Assembly (NCBI RefSeq): GCF_000350225.1
Contig: NW_005179057.1
Coordinates: 623,609-687,608 of the forward strand
Source: Chondrus crispus
Lineage: Eukaryota > Rhodophyta > Florideophyceae > Gigartinales > Gigartinaceae
Length of the DNA: 64,000 nucleotides
Direction: 5' to 3'
The notes beneath the pieces were generated by a model. That model was given only the letters and a program-made list of their open reading frames with translations, ran no database searches and was not told the DNA's origin. The position numbers were made by a program, and so were the translations under genes. Shown in pieces: positions 43,369-53,836 of the stretch (its first letter is position 1; every line of letters starts with the position of its first letter).

Positions 43369-45567
43369 GTGGCACCGGCCCCACCGCTCGCCACCTTGAA
43401 AATTGCCGCAGAACTTGAAAGAGAGAGCCCGTGGTTCCATCAGCAAACGATGAAGGCATGGACTAATTTTCTACTGCATCTTGGTCCAAAGCGCATGTTG
43501 CCTCACTTGGGATCAATACGGGCTATTCTTTTGCCGATGGTGTCATCGGCAGAAGATACTTTAGCAGCAACTCTCCATCGGTTAATCGCAGAGGGTAAAA
43601 GACATTCGTTCGCAGACTGGGCGGAAATTGTTCTACTTCTCGGGATGGCGAAGCACCCGATGCTGAAGGAAACTGCGAGACAGATCGCGGGGGAAATCAC
43701 TTCTGAGAGTGTCCACCCCCTTGAAACCGACGCTTCTATACAAACTGACGCACCTGTGACTCATAATTTGTTGATGACATGCGAATCCGTCGGAAAAATC
43801 ATCACAAAACATGAGAATGGGGTGATCGAAGTGATGGCTGCTGATTTCCTTCGGTCACTACTTAAGAAAAACCGGAAGTTACTTGATGGCATATTACGTT
43901 TCGACCGCGTTCAGGGATACAAAAAGAACAGAGAGATTCAAGTTATAGCCAGGCTGCTTGAGGGTCTGATGGAAAATCTCAATAAGACCAAGAACGAGGT
44001 TTGTCAGAATATAATAATGCACTGCATCGGTGAGATTGGAGCTGTGGACCCTGCGATTGTGATGCAGTTCTCACGTGCGCAATCCAATACGTCCGCCAGT
44101 TTTTTGCGTGATAGTCATACGTATTCTTGTACCGTGCATGGCTTGGTTGCCTTTCTTCTAGATGAGTTCCTTGTGCCTTCGTTGGTGCGTGGGGAGAACG
44201 CGAGTGGATCAAGAAGTCTATTAAATAGAGTTGGCCTTGTGATCCAAGAACTGCTGCGCGTCTGCGGATGCAGGGCCGACACAGCCGCAAGGGCAAGTAA
44301 AGCCATTCAACCGCGAGGATCTCAATCTCCCCCTCTAGACTGGAAGAGGTTGTTAGTGGGAGACACAGAGGAAGAGAATGGCATATTATTTTGGGAATGC
44401 TTGGGGGGCACCACTAGGACTGTCGCCCAGCCGTATCTTGCCGAGCCATTTGATGTCCAACATTACAAGGGAGTGTTCGGCGGAAATTCAGCCGGTGACA
44501 TCACTCTGGCATGCCAACCTGTGTGGTCCAAGGTAAAGGCGGCTTCTCCTGCTGGTGTGGTTGCAACAGCTCAGGAATGGCGACGGCAGATAGTGGTACA
44601 ACTTTTCGATTACATTGGATATCAAAGCAGGTTTGGGAAAACACTGAAAGTTTCACGCCCAGTACTTCGCTACGACGACAATGTGGCAGCATACATGTTT
44701 CCGTTCGCTATCACCGCCGCGCTTGATATCCAAAGAGGAAAGCGGTGTGTTGAAGTTCAAGAGTTTCTGGTTAGCGAAATAGTCCAAGTACTGAATGAGT
44801 GACCGTCGCCGCAGCCAGTATTTGACATATTGGACATTCTGCGAACATGGAGAGAAGAGCGATGCAAGCTGCAAGGAAGGACGCTTCCCTCAAGATTTAA
44901 CACTCCAGAAATGTCGAGCGCCAAGCGACGCGCCCTTCTCGAGGTGAAGACAGCCAAGGAGCGAGTCTCCGATCCCCTCTTGCCTCTGGTCGATTTGGAT
45001 GGAAATGAAGCAGATCAATTGTCCTTACTAGTACAGGCCAGAGCAGCGTATGGAGCACGTTCGTATTACCGAGCCGTGATGCTCGCTGAATACTACATTC
45101 GAAACCTACGAGTGAAGCACGGTTATGGGGAGTGGCCAGCATTCATCGAAAGTCTACGTCAGGGGCAATATCAGGTGATTGAGGCAAGTTGTGGGGAACT
45201 CGAGGCCTTGAGTATTTTGCAAAAGTCGTTTGCAGAGCTGGAAGATCCAGAAAGCATGGCTGGCCTTGCTACATTGCGCGGGAAAACTTCACTCGCGGAG
45301 TCAGTCATCGACGCAGAGGCAGCGGGTACGCTTGATGAAGCTCTTCTTACGTATGAAAGGGCGCTTGCGTCAAGTCCACGTCAATGGGAGCTGCATGATG
45401 GATTCCTCCGGTGTCTAATGACTCTTGGTCATTGGGAAACAATGCTCTCCCATGCTGAGGGACTGGTTTCGTCTGCCAACTTAGATGAAAAGAGACTGCG
45501 ACAATCGGCGCAAGCACTTGGGATTGATGCTGCGTGGCGACTTGGTCGGTATTGCAAAAAACAGTAA
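43369..45567 (+). pseudogene. ATR: ATR-type PIKK kinase, partial: UME and N-terminal FAT, no kinase
   Basis: The frame starts with a GTG (first ATG 43450). It aligns block by block with the middle of ATR: TMKAWTNFLLHLG and KHPMLKE (UME region), KKNRKLL, IGEIGAVDPAI, VIQELLRVCGC, then after a TGA at 44800-44802 the same frame continues PVFDILDILRTW, AYGARSYYRAV, SMAGLATLRGKTSL and ERALASSPRQWELHDGFL, the FAT helical repeats. ATR is a nuclear DNA-damage checkpoint kinase. The N-terminal HEAT repeats, the rest of FAT, the kinase and FATC are absent. Homology ends at AAWRLGRY near 45555, where a different family begins. A GTAAGAG right there could be a splice donor, so a missing downstream exon is possible. 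The in-frame TGA and the junction favour a broken partial copy. Confidence 0.82.
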
Positions 45568-45595
45568 GAGGCGGAGAGTTGTTGACCAGTACCGG

Positions 45596-46546
45596 ATGAA
45601 AGAACTCGCGGATATCGTTGATCGAATGAGGAAAAGCCATGCACAAGTACTTGGCCAAGTAGACATGCTAAATCGGAAGGTCGAGCTAAACAGTTGTCGG
45701 ATATCGGAGGGGCTGTCGGTGACAAGGGATGAGTCCGTGCTGAAGATAGTGAAATTTCTGCGCCACCGCCTGGAAGTCGTAGTGCAGAAGTCGCTGCGTA
45801 AGCCGTCAAGTCATATTGAACAAACGTCGGCAGACAAAATGAATATAGGGACCTTAGGGGGTATGACGCAGAGCTTCATTCGGGTCGTTGCGGATTGCGA
45901 GCTGGCAGATTTTGAGGTGATAGCGAGGAATCTATACGACTGCATGGTCGAGGACTCGACATTGCGTCTGGTGTTCTATCCTGAGTATGCAGAGACACAG
46001 GGCCCAGCCGGGACATCGCAGACATTCTACATACTGTTCAATCGCATGGCAGGGCTTTGTTCATTTCTGGGATTATACCATAAGGCGGACCGTCTCGCGA
46101 TGTTGAAGAAGGAGGGCAGTGCGGGGGTCGGAATGTTGAGGTTGATGGGTACGTATGTATATTCGAGCGATGTCGGGGCCCCCGCTGCAGTTTTTGTCGG
46201 GCACAGTTGCGGAAACACCTTCGAAAGGGATGTTGTTAACCCCGGGAGCGGAGAGCTTGTGTTGTTCAGGAACAACCGCATATGGGACTCGGAAAGCAAG
46301 CCCTTCGATGCAGGCCTGCGTTGTACTAGGCGGAGGCCGTGCATAGTGGAAGACCCAAATGTGTCCAGCGCAGTTCCTCTGCCCAGTCGGGCTTTTCATT
46401 TGGTGTGGCGGAGAGCGCAAGAGGTTTCCGGGCACTGGTCTAAGAGGGACAGGAAAAGGAATGTTCGTGTTCCAGGGCAGCTGGCAGTCGTGATGCCATA
46501 TGTGATGTTTGTGCGGGACTCGCATTGCGCGGACGCGCATCGATGA
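45596..46546 (+). CDS. Truncated relative of the 28-kb Tudor-like ORF family
   Basis: 316 residues from the first ATG beyond the ATR junction (the frame also runs back to 45485, but that part is an out-of-frame shadow of ATR). It starts with a coiled-coil-like segment and then repeats the unknown domain of 28137-29504: FLRHRLEVVVQKSL, SFIRVVADCELADFEVI, FHLVWR and GQLAVVMPY. The N-terminal Tudor-like part is missing, so the copy is 5' truncated and fused to ATR sequence. It probably arrived by insertion or recombination inside the ATR gene. Function unknown. Confidence 0.55.
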   Translation: MKELADIVDRMRKSHAQVLGQVDMLNRKVELNSCRISEGLSVTRDESVLKIVKFLRHRLEVVVQKSLRKPSSHIEQTSADKMNIGTLGGMTQSFIRVVADCELADFEVIARNLYDCMVEDSTLRLVFYPEYAETQGPAGTSQTFYILFNRMAGLCSFLGLYHKADRLAMLKKEGSAGVGMLRLMGTYVYSSDVGAPAAVFVGHSCGNTFERDVVNPGSGELVLFRNNRIWDSESKPFDAGLRCTRRRPCIVEDPNVSSAVPLPSRAFHLVWRRAQEVSGHWSKRDRKRNVRVPGQLAVVMPYVMFVRDSHCADAHR

Positions 46547-46963
46547 ACGAAATTGTCAGTCCGGTGCACCCGGGAACTGTTGGTCAACAGGATGTGCCGG
46601 GTTCACCCAACACCGCTGCCGGTAATGTAAAGTAATGTAGTTTAAGGCTACTAATAAACGACGCTGCGATACATTTACACTGAAGCGATCTAGAGCAATG
46701 AACTAAGCTCCTTCCCATTTTCCACACGTGGATGTCCACACTATGCAGCTTCAAAGTGTTGGTGCGCACCAGTACAATATCAGCCTGGATCTAGTAGAAA
46801 CTAACAGTTATCCGTCCTATACTATATTTTACATTAAAAATGGCTCATCAAGCTAGACCAGCGGTAGGTTTGATACGATCAGAAAAGTGTGCTGCGCGCG
46901 CGCCAAAAAATCTAAAACAAATTTCGAACCACTAAATCTACCGGGCCATTCTAAAAAATCATT
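46547..46963. other. Intergenic, no gene seen
   Basis: Between the truncated family member and the leftward DDE element. Short frames only. Confidence 0.4.
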
Positions 46964-49693
46964 TCAGATATTGAAAATCTGACCTCGTAGTGCACGTCCT
47001 AATTTCGCCAGCTTCCCATTACTTTGTGCATCAATCCATTCTTTCATATTCGAATATTTTCGATGAATGCATACTAACTCTGCAGTGCAGTTTGCAACTC
47101 CACCGAAGCTGTTTAAGGCACGAACTATATCGGCTTGCGTGGTTACGTCTTGTCGCGTTGCATTACAGAACCTGTTTATGTGCATCATTGATAATGCAAA
47201 GTGTGCATCCACAAGGCTTTTCCCTCTTTGTGTCTCGGAATGCACAAAACCACTCATAACTATGCCATGTTTTCTCGAGATAAAAGGACCCATCACAGGT
47301 ACTAAGTCGTTCTGATAACACCTAGCATTGTCCGATAGGAGCGTGATGGACTTGATCGTGGGAATTTCAATGACTAATCGGGATAGAATGGCGTCCAATA
47401 GACTGCATATTGCCACTCTGTCTTGCTTCATGTCGTTACTGATGACGTGATCTAGAAACATAGTATGTACTTCGTATGAGTCTGTAGATGCTTGCTGCTC
47501 GACCGAGTCAGAGTAAAATATAACTGCCCCGTGCCAAGATATGTCCTTTTTTCCAAAGAATTCCGTCGTCTTCTCCCTGTAACGTATAGGTTCGAACTTC
47601 ATTTTGTAATCGACGAGTATTACAGCTTTGCACTTCGACCGGTCCCGAGAAAGACCCTCAAAAAGTTCAGCGATTCGCTGTTCCTGGTTTTTGCATCTCT
47701 GCTGGTGATCTAAGTACAGCATCACTTTGGTCTTTACCTCGTCGAGGGCCTTTATTATGTCCGCTTTCGGCGCATGCAGTGCCTGCTTGACATTCGAGAT
47801 CACCTGAAAAGGAGCCATGCAGGCTGCAAATTCACTCTGTCGCGAGCTCTCAAGAGGTCCAATTAAATCTCTGTTATTCTCCTGCGGCTCTAGAGCAAAA
47901 GAGCTGTCATGAAACGGATCAGAGTCTAAGTCAATGTGGTTTAGGTACGTGAATTTCAGGAATTCTTCGATGGCATCTGCTTGAGCTTTGAGCTTTTCCC
48001 TCTCTGCTTCACTCCCTTCAGCACAGATTCTCTCTCGGAGTGTGCGAAGGCTGTCGTAAACGAGTGCGCCGAGGACGTGGTCTACAGCAGATTTTCTCTT
48101 CTGCTGCGTGCGAGTCAAACTGTCAGACATTTGCAAAAAAACGGAACGACTCAATGGCCTTTCTCCAGTATTATTCTGTCTGGTATCATAAAACCAGGAA
48201 GTGTAGTCAGCATAGATCCTTTCGTTCGTTTTGCGCCTCATTACAGCCGGAAACTCCACCCATTCGTTGTCCAACCTCAACCGTTTCGTACCCCACGAAA
48301 GCAACTGCACGTTTTCTGGACGAAACAGAAACCTCAAAGCCTGACTTATAACGTCCCCGTGGCGTTTCGCTTTGGTATGAACGACCACGGGTAGTGCTCC
48401 AGCACACAGTAAATGATCCCAATCTTTCCTGGCTCTCTGAAATAATCTTGCCACTGCGCCACTTCTGGCTTTCTTTTTTGCGGTTTGGTCGAGGTTTTCT
48501 AAATGGGCAGTGGTTCGTTTCCTATTTACGGCGTCAGAAGCTCCTTTGCCCACACGATTTTCAAGTTACTCTTTTTGACTGCCTTGTGTGTTCGAGGTTG
48601 TGAAGGCTTCAAAGCATTCGGTGCAATAAAGAGGGTCGTCGGCATCTTCAACGCTCAGTTTGAGTACTTTTTGGCAGCACAAGCTATGGACGCAGGCATT
48701 ACAATGAGAACAATTATGACCTGTAGCAGTCCCTCTCTCGCCTTCTCCGTCCAATACACAGCCCTGCACACGACACCTAAATAGATTATCAATACCAACA
48801 GGACACGTGAAGAGCGTACCCATAGGTAAAGTGTCAAGTGCAACATCACGCATGGCTGCGGGTTGTCTTTGCTTTAGGGCGGGCGTCAACACACTTTGGT
48901 GGTACGTCTCCTTCTCATTAACATGTGTAACATCGTAGCTAGGTTTCATCACTGCGTCAAGGACGCCTGGCGGCTGAACATAATCACTTTGGTTCTTCCC
49001 AGAAAAGCCATTTCCCTCAAATTCAGGCTTTTCTAGTTCAATTTTTACAGCGTGGGGCTCTTCTGGATCCGACACGCGAGATTCCTTCGTTCTTGTTTTA
49101 GAATCATCAGCTTGTAGAACGTGATGGAATTCCGCCCCGCTCACAGAAGAACACAAAACTGCCTGAAGCGCCTTTTTCTCAATAGAGCCATTATTAGCAG
49201 CTTTGATCCCATCAAAAATGGCGCCCTGAAGTTTAGAGTTTTGCAAATTTTCCTCCATAAAAGGCCGGAAAAGGTTCTCAGAGTCACTCGGAAGAAAGGC
49301 TCGTGAAAGAGCCGCCAAACATTTACCCATCACAACGTGGAGTTTGCTTCTTTCTTGAAGTGTGATGTCTGTAAGCATTGACGTCAACGTGCGACTTGCA
49401 GGTAACAAAAATTTGGTCTCACGGCGATTTATTGCCAGAGTAGTAAGAATAGATGCGACTATTCTAACGTCCAACTTAAAAATATTTTCTGGAGCTTGGC
49501 AAAATGAAGCTTGTGCTTGTTGTCGAATTTCGGTTCGTGCGGCGGCAGAGGCACGACGTTGACTTTGAATTTGCTGCTTCGGCGGCCTGCCGCGACCTCT
49601 TAGAGGTCCTTGGCAGGTACAGGAAGGACAGCGGGGGCAATTCTCGCATAGTTGGCATGCCCGCTGGCGATGGCCACAAGTGCCCATTACCAT
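46964..49693 (-). pseudogene. DDE-like transposase with zinc-binding N terminus, one in-frame stop
   Basis: Two frames in the same phase, 49693-48566 (first ATG 49693) and 48553-46964, are split only by a TAA at 48566-48568. The N part has a Cys-rich start (CQLCENCPRCPSC) and a PHD/RING-like Cys/His cluster (CRVQGC, HNCSHCNACVH, YCTEC). The C part has VDYKMKFEPIRYRE, ISWHGAVIFY, LLSDNARCYQNDL and ETQRGKSLVDAHFA. This pattern resembles a family of large uncharacterised ORFs repeated in cnidarian and other genomes with DNAGCYH and a later GGK...D motif, which I take for a transposase. Its triad would be the three Asp/Glu of those blocks. Family recall only; no search was possible. Confidence 0.65.
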
Positions 49694-49729
49694 CAAAGAA
49701 ATCTGGACAGCAATGTTCAATGTCAGGGA

Positions 49730-50255
49730 GGTCTGTCGGTGTGTGCTGGCAGTGAGGAGCGGGAGGCACGAGACCGTGACAAGGACGTAGGGGGTGCAGG
49801 TGTCAAGGTTCGAAGAATTGTAGCAGCTGAGGTTTAATGTCAGGGAGGTCTGTCGGTGTGGGCTGGCAGTGAGGAGCGGGAGGCACGAGACCGTGAACAG
49901 AACGTAGGGGGTGCAGGTGTCAGGGAGGACTTGCAGTGAGGAGCGGGAGGAACGAGACCGTGAACAGGACGTAGGGGGTGCAGGTGTCAGGGTTTGAAGA
50001 ATTTTGGCAGCTGAGGTTCAATATCAGGGAGGTCTGTCGGTGTGGGCTGGCAGTGAGAAGCGGGAGGCACGAGACCGTGAACAGGACGTAGGGGGTGCAG
50101 GTGTCAGGGTTTGAAGAATTTTGGCAGCTGAGGTTCAATATCAGGGAGGTCTGTCGGTGTGGGCTGGCAGTGAGGAGCGCGAGGAACGAGACCGTGAACA
50201 GGACGTAGGGGCTACAGGCGTCAAGGTTTGAAGAATTGTGGCAGCTGAGGTTGGC
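49730..50255. repeat. 117-bp minisatellite, four to five copies
   Basis: GGTCTGTCGGTGTG starts copies at 49730, 49847, 50031 and 50148: 117 bp apart, except for one 184-bp step that contains a partial unit. Each has GGCTGGCAGTGAGGAGCGGGAGG and GGACGTAGGGGGTGCAGG. It borders the 5' end of the DDE element. The reverse strand is open (SCQNSSNPDTC repeats), by chance of period. Confidence 0.9.
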
Positions 50256-50638
50256 TTGGCAAGTCGGGGGCGGGGATGGGGGAGATGAAATCGCCATGTT
50301 TCAATTGCCCACTTTCATGAACCAGAACTGCCTCTGAAAAGACAGAATGGTTCAGTGAAACATCTCTTGCTTGGCAAAATGTCGCGAGAACTAAATTTTG
50401 ATTATATTTTTCGAGTCCATTTTGGCTGAGATTTGGTTGTTACACCCCCTACAAGGAGGTTAACCAAGCGCCAGAGGGTCACCTTTCCAACCTTCAATCT
50501 CTAAAAAACTCGGCCCGTCCATTGGTGGAATCTCAAAGGAGCTTCTACCGTTGACAGATTCAACGAGCACCGAACCCGCAATTTTTTTGGATCCAGAGAT
50601 GTCTCCTGAGATGTGCCCCTTTTTAAAAAAATTACGTG
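50256..50638. other. Intergenic, nothing recognised
   Basis: Short frames only, between the minisatellite and the repeat shared with 34.4 kb. Confidence 0.4.
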
Positions 50639-50905
50639 TTAAATAATAATAACGCGATAATAATGAAAATTATAAATCATGAAGTGACAACAATGGCCTT
50701 TGCCCCGGCGCATGATTGACTGGTGCCGGGACCGGCCCGGCCGGTCCGGCCCAGGTTGCTATCATTGGTCCTGATGTGGTCCTGAACACACCACAATGAC
50801 CCAAATGGACAGCAACGGGCTCAAAGCCAAACTCAACGCTTTTATTAGGCCTTTTCGCAGTCTTTCACGCACCACAATGGATTTCACCCTTGATTATTTT
50901 GTTTT
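50639..50905. repeat. Second copy of the 34.4-kb repeat, empty insertion site
   Basis: Reverse complement of 34385-34654. Here the TTAA at 50639-50642 continues directly into CACGTAATTTTTTT (on the opposite strand), with no transposon, so it shows the pre-insertion state of the 1011-bp element at 34655-35665. The homology also covers about 25 bases beyond the TTAA, to near 50613. Confidence 0.88.
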
Positions 50906-51695
50906 CACCCAGTATCCCAGAGATGGTTCGGCTTTCGCGTTGCAAGGGGGATTTTTCAGAGGTGACCAGCCGTTCTCGAGATGACCGCCGTATCTCGCAT
51001 TCATCGGCTATGTCGGTCGTTGACCTACTGTATCTTGAAATTCGCGAACATATCCATCCAAACATGCCCGTCCATGTGTCTTCAAGCAGGCCCTCACCCG
51101 GAAAACGACCGAGTCGTTCGGCAATTGTTCCTTGTCTGCGCAAACCCTCTGCATTTGCGTTAGAGACCTAATGCATACAATCAGTTTACGACTCCTCCAT
51201 CTAACGTTGCTGGATACTTTACATAAGTACGTTTTTCGACAATCACAAAAGGGCATGAACTTCGACTCCCTATCAAAAAACTATGCTAGCACACGCTTTC
51301 AAGTGCATAGTTACGCATCGACGGCCGCTGACTGCTGCATTCTGGAAAACTGCGCAATTGCCCAGGGCGTTGTCAGAGTGAGCGATGAACCTTAGGTCTC
51401 TCTGATACGCTGCCCTTACCGCGTGGTCATCTGCAGAAGGCTCGATACTGCAGAAATCATAGTCAGCAGCGTCATCGCTGTCGTACTTTTGTCTGCCAGT
51501 CGCGACTGTAGCCCAAGCATTATCGAGCTTTCCACACAAGGGTTAACTAGTGTGAACATTGTACTGTAGTGCTCCGAGCAAGACCTGTTTTTCTATATAC
51601 GCCAAACCATCCGCTTTCGCAAAATGATGAGTTCCAAAACTGAAACCCGTGTAGATGACCACCTTCGATTCCAGGAATGTATCTATTCAAACTAT
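50906..51695. other. Intergenic, 3' flank of STE24
   Basis: Short frames only; no repeat recognised. Must contain the end of the leftward STE24 transcript. Confidence 0.45.
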
Positions 51696-53108
51696 CTAGT
51701 CATCCTTCTTGGACACCTGCGATTCTGCCTCGTACTCGGGCGTAACATTGAGCGCGTCGAGTCTCTCCAGCAGTGTCGGATGAGAGTAGTTCCAGGTGGA
51801 GTAGAACGGGTCCGGGGACATGTTACTAAGATTTGCGATGGACATACCCACGAGAGCTTTTCCCAGATCCTCGGCCATGCCCTGTTCTTTTGCAAACGCA
51901 TCGGCCTGATACTCAAAGTGGCGACTGAGCATGTTCGCCAACGGCGACATGAGTTCGCCCAGCGGCGCCATGAGCTCATTTAGCAGCAGCAAACCGATGA
52001 CATGTGGCATGCCCTCGTGATAGCCAAAACTGCGATACAGGTCCTCATTCCCCGTAGTCAAGCCGTACAACAGACTGGTGATGAAGACTTGGACGAGCGC
52101 AATAAGGACGCCGAGGACGGTATGGCGATAAGCGACATGGCCAATCTCATGGCACAGGACGCTGACGACCTGGTCATCGTTCCCTTTGCACTGGTCTATG
52201 AGGCTATCATAAATACAAATGTTCTTCTTGAACAAGCCAAAAACATAAGCGTTGGAATGGGAGCTGCGGCGGCTGCCGTCAATGACGTACATTTTGTTGA
52301 GCGGAAAGGCGAGGCGGTTGGCCATGGCGACGAGCTTGTTCTTGAGCTGCCCCTCGGGGAGCGGGTTGAAGGTGTTAAACATTGGGGCGATGACGGAGGG
52401 GTAGATGAGCATGATGAGGACGAGGAAGGTAGACATGAGCAGCCACAAGCCGAAGGCGATAGTGATGGGGTTGTACGTGGAGAAGTAGCGCAGGACGTAG
52501 AACAGGGCCGACAGCATAGGCAAGCCGAGCAAGAGCGACAAGAAGACCTGCTTGAGCTGGTCGAGAACAAAAGTGCGGGCGGTGGTGCGGTTGAAGCCGA
52601 AGCGGGCCTCCAACACGAAGGTGCTGTACAGGGACGCGGGCAGGTCGACGGCCATGCCCAGGGCGCCGAAGAGCAGGGCGAAGACGAGGGTCTGGCGGAG
52701 CTCGGAGGCGGGGGCGAGGGTGGCGGAGAAGTACCAGAGGCGTGGGGCGAGAAAGTTGAGCAGGAACAAGGTCTCTATGGATGCCTCGAGGACGGCCATG
52801 AAGATTTGGAACGAGGACTTGGCGCGGCAGTAGCGCTGGGCTTGCTCGAACTTGGCCGGCGGGATGATGGCCGCGAGGCGGCGGGACGGGACGACGTGCG
52901 GGGCATAGCGCTTGTGCTGACGGCGCGTGACGTAGAGATCGAAGAAGGTGGCCGCGAGCTTGCCGGCCAGGGCGACGTAGAGGTAGGGGAACATGGTGAG
53001 GACGGGGGAGGGCAAGGCGGGGCCGAGGAAAGCGGGAGGGATGTTTACGCGGGTGCATTTCTCCACGGGTGCATTGTCACATACCGTCCGTTCAAATGGT
53101 GTAAGCAT
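51696..53108 (-). CDS. STE24: CAAX prenyl protease 1 (STE24/ZMPSTE24 type, M48A)
   Basis: 470 residues from ATG 53108; a second ATG 38 residues in (MFPYLYVALAG) would start just before the first helix and gives the usual length. Zinc protease motif HEIGH at residues 320-324 and the third ligand Glu in FEYQADAFA (E399). Further family hallmarks are LEARFGFNR, IDGSRRSSHSNAYVFG and HPTLLERLDAL, and seven or so hydrophobic helices. The enzyme sits in the ER/inner nuclear membrane and removes the last three residues of farnesylated CAAX proteins. The C terminus KKDD is like an ER-retention signal, though not exact. Uninterrupted and apparently intact. High GC in the 5' half gives a large antisense frame, which is a shadow. 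Confidence 0.95.
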   Translation of the reverse strand: MLTPFERTVCDNAPVEKCTRVNIPPAFLGPALPSPVLTMFPYLYVALAGKLAATFFDLYVTRRQHKRYAPHVVPSRRLAAIIPPAKFEQAQRYCRAKSSFQIFMAVLEASIETLFLLNFLAPRLWYFSATLAPASELRQTLVFALLFGALGMAVDLPASLYSTFVLEARFGFNRTTARTFVLDQLKQVFLSLLLGLPMLSALFYVLRYFSTYNPITIAFGLWLLMSTFLVLIMLIYPSVIAPMFNTFNPLPEGQLKNKLVAMANRLAFPLNKMYVIDGSRRSSHSNAYVFGLFKKNICIYDSLIDQCKGNDDQVVSVLCHEIGHVAYRHTVLGVLIALVQVFITSLLYGLTTGNEDLYRSFGYHEGMPHVIGLLLLNELMAPLGELMSPLANMLSRHFEYQADAFAKEQGMAEDLGKALVGMSIANLSNMSPDPFYSTWNYSHPTLLERLDALNVTPEYEAESQVSKKDD

Positions 53109-53369
53109 ATGGTGTAAGTAGGATCAATGGGTTGGGCAGGGATGGACGATCTGGGCTGGAGGTGGAGGCGGCAAGGTGCGCTGGAAGGCGAAAGGCAAAA
53201 GCTAGGTAGGTTGGAAGCTAGGTAGGTCGAAGCTAGGTAGGTCGAAGCTAGGAAGCGCACGAGGTGCGACGACGACGTTTACAAGACGCGAGCGTGGGGC
53301 GGCGGGCATGGCAAGCGGGGATGGTCGGCAAGAAAAAGGCAGGCGGCAGTGCGGCAGACGGGGGCGTGC

Positions 53370-53675
53370 CTAGCTCTGCGGGGCGGGGGCGTCTGCGGGG
53401 GCGGCGTCTGCGGGGGCGGCTTGTGCGGGGGCGGCGGCATCGGTTGGCGGGCCCAGGTTGAGCTGCGGCGGGGCCGGGGTGGGCTGCTCGTCCGGGTCGT
53501 AGTTGGGGTCGTTCTTGTCCAGGTAGGCCACGCCCTCCTGGTCCATGGCGGCGCCCCACACGCCCTTTCCGCCGGCGCCGCCCTTCTTGGGCAGGCCGCG
53601 CGTGCCGGAGGCGGAGTGGCGGTCGTACGCGCGGCCGCGCGCGGAGGCCGTAGGCGAGCGGGCGGGGGAGCGCAT
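53370..53675 (-). CDS. Small PDCD4/MRF-like protein, conserved N-terminal motif only
   Basis: 101 residues from ATG 53675. The stretch LPKKGGAGGKGVWG then YLDKNDPNYDPDEQ matches the glycine-rich GGKGxWG and DxNDPNYDSGEE segments that precede the MA3 domains in plant MRF and animal PDCD4 translation regulators. Here the protein ends after an Ala/Pro-rich tail and no MA3 domain follows. Either a short standalone paralogue or the first exon of a longer gene. The 53737-53836 gap is upstream on this strand, so the start could be further 5' (an in-frame ATG lies at about 53735). Very GC-rich. Confidence 0.6.
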   Translation of the reverse strand: MRSPARSPTASARGRAYDRHSASGTRGLPKKGGAGGKGVWGAAMDQEGVAYLDKNDPNYDPDEQPTPAPPQLNLGPPTDAAAPAQAAPADAAPADAPAPQS

Positions 53676-53736
53676 GGCGGGGGGTGGGGACGAGCGATTG
53701 CGTATGATGGATGAAAAATGAACTTCACAAACCATT

Positions 53737-53836
53737 NNNNNNNNNNNNNNNNNNNNNNNNNNNNNNNNNNNNNNNNNNNNNNNNNNNNNNNNNNNNNNNN
53801 NNNNNNNNNNNNNNNNNNNNNNNNNNNNNNNNNNNN
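53737..53836. other. Assembly gap, 100 N
   Basis: Exactly 100 undetermined bases, the usual size for a gap of unknown length. Frames reading across it are not meaningful. Confidence 0.99.

Noticed and set aside
44785..44818. A 16- or 27-base intron removing the TGA in ATR
   Set aside because: GT...AG pairs exist, but such lengths are far below plausible intron sizes; listed only as a remote possibility.
45485..45595. Upstream ATG for the 316-residue ORF
   Set aside because: This part overlaps the ATR FAT homology in another frame, so it is a shadow; the first ATG after the junction was used.
41265..48568. Programmed stop-codon readthrough or codon reassignment
   Set aside because: Single stops occur in transposase copy 2 (TAA), the DDE element (TAA), ATR (TGA) and PP2C (TGA), but STE24, homeodomain, DUF662 and methyltransferase genes have none and end in normal stops. 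Decay explains it better.
49920..50297. 125-residue repeat protein on the minus strand
   Set aside because: It is the 117-bp minisatellite read in frame (39 residues per unit); no domain.
52002..53117. 371-codon plus-strand frame opposite STE24
   Set aside because: It is a low-complexity, Glu/Gly-rich antisense shadow of GC-rich STE24 coding sequence; STE24 has clear catalytic motifs on the other strand.
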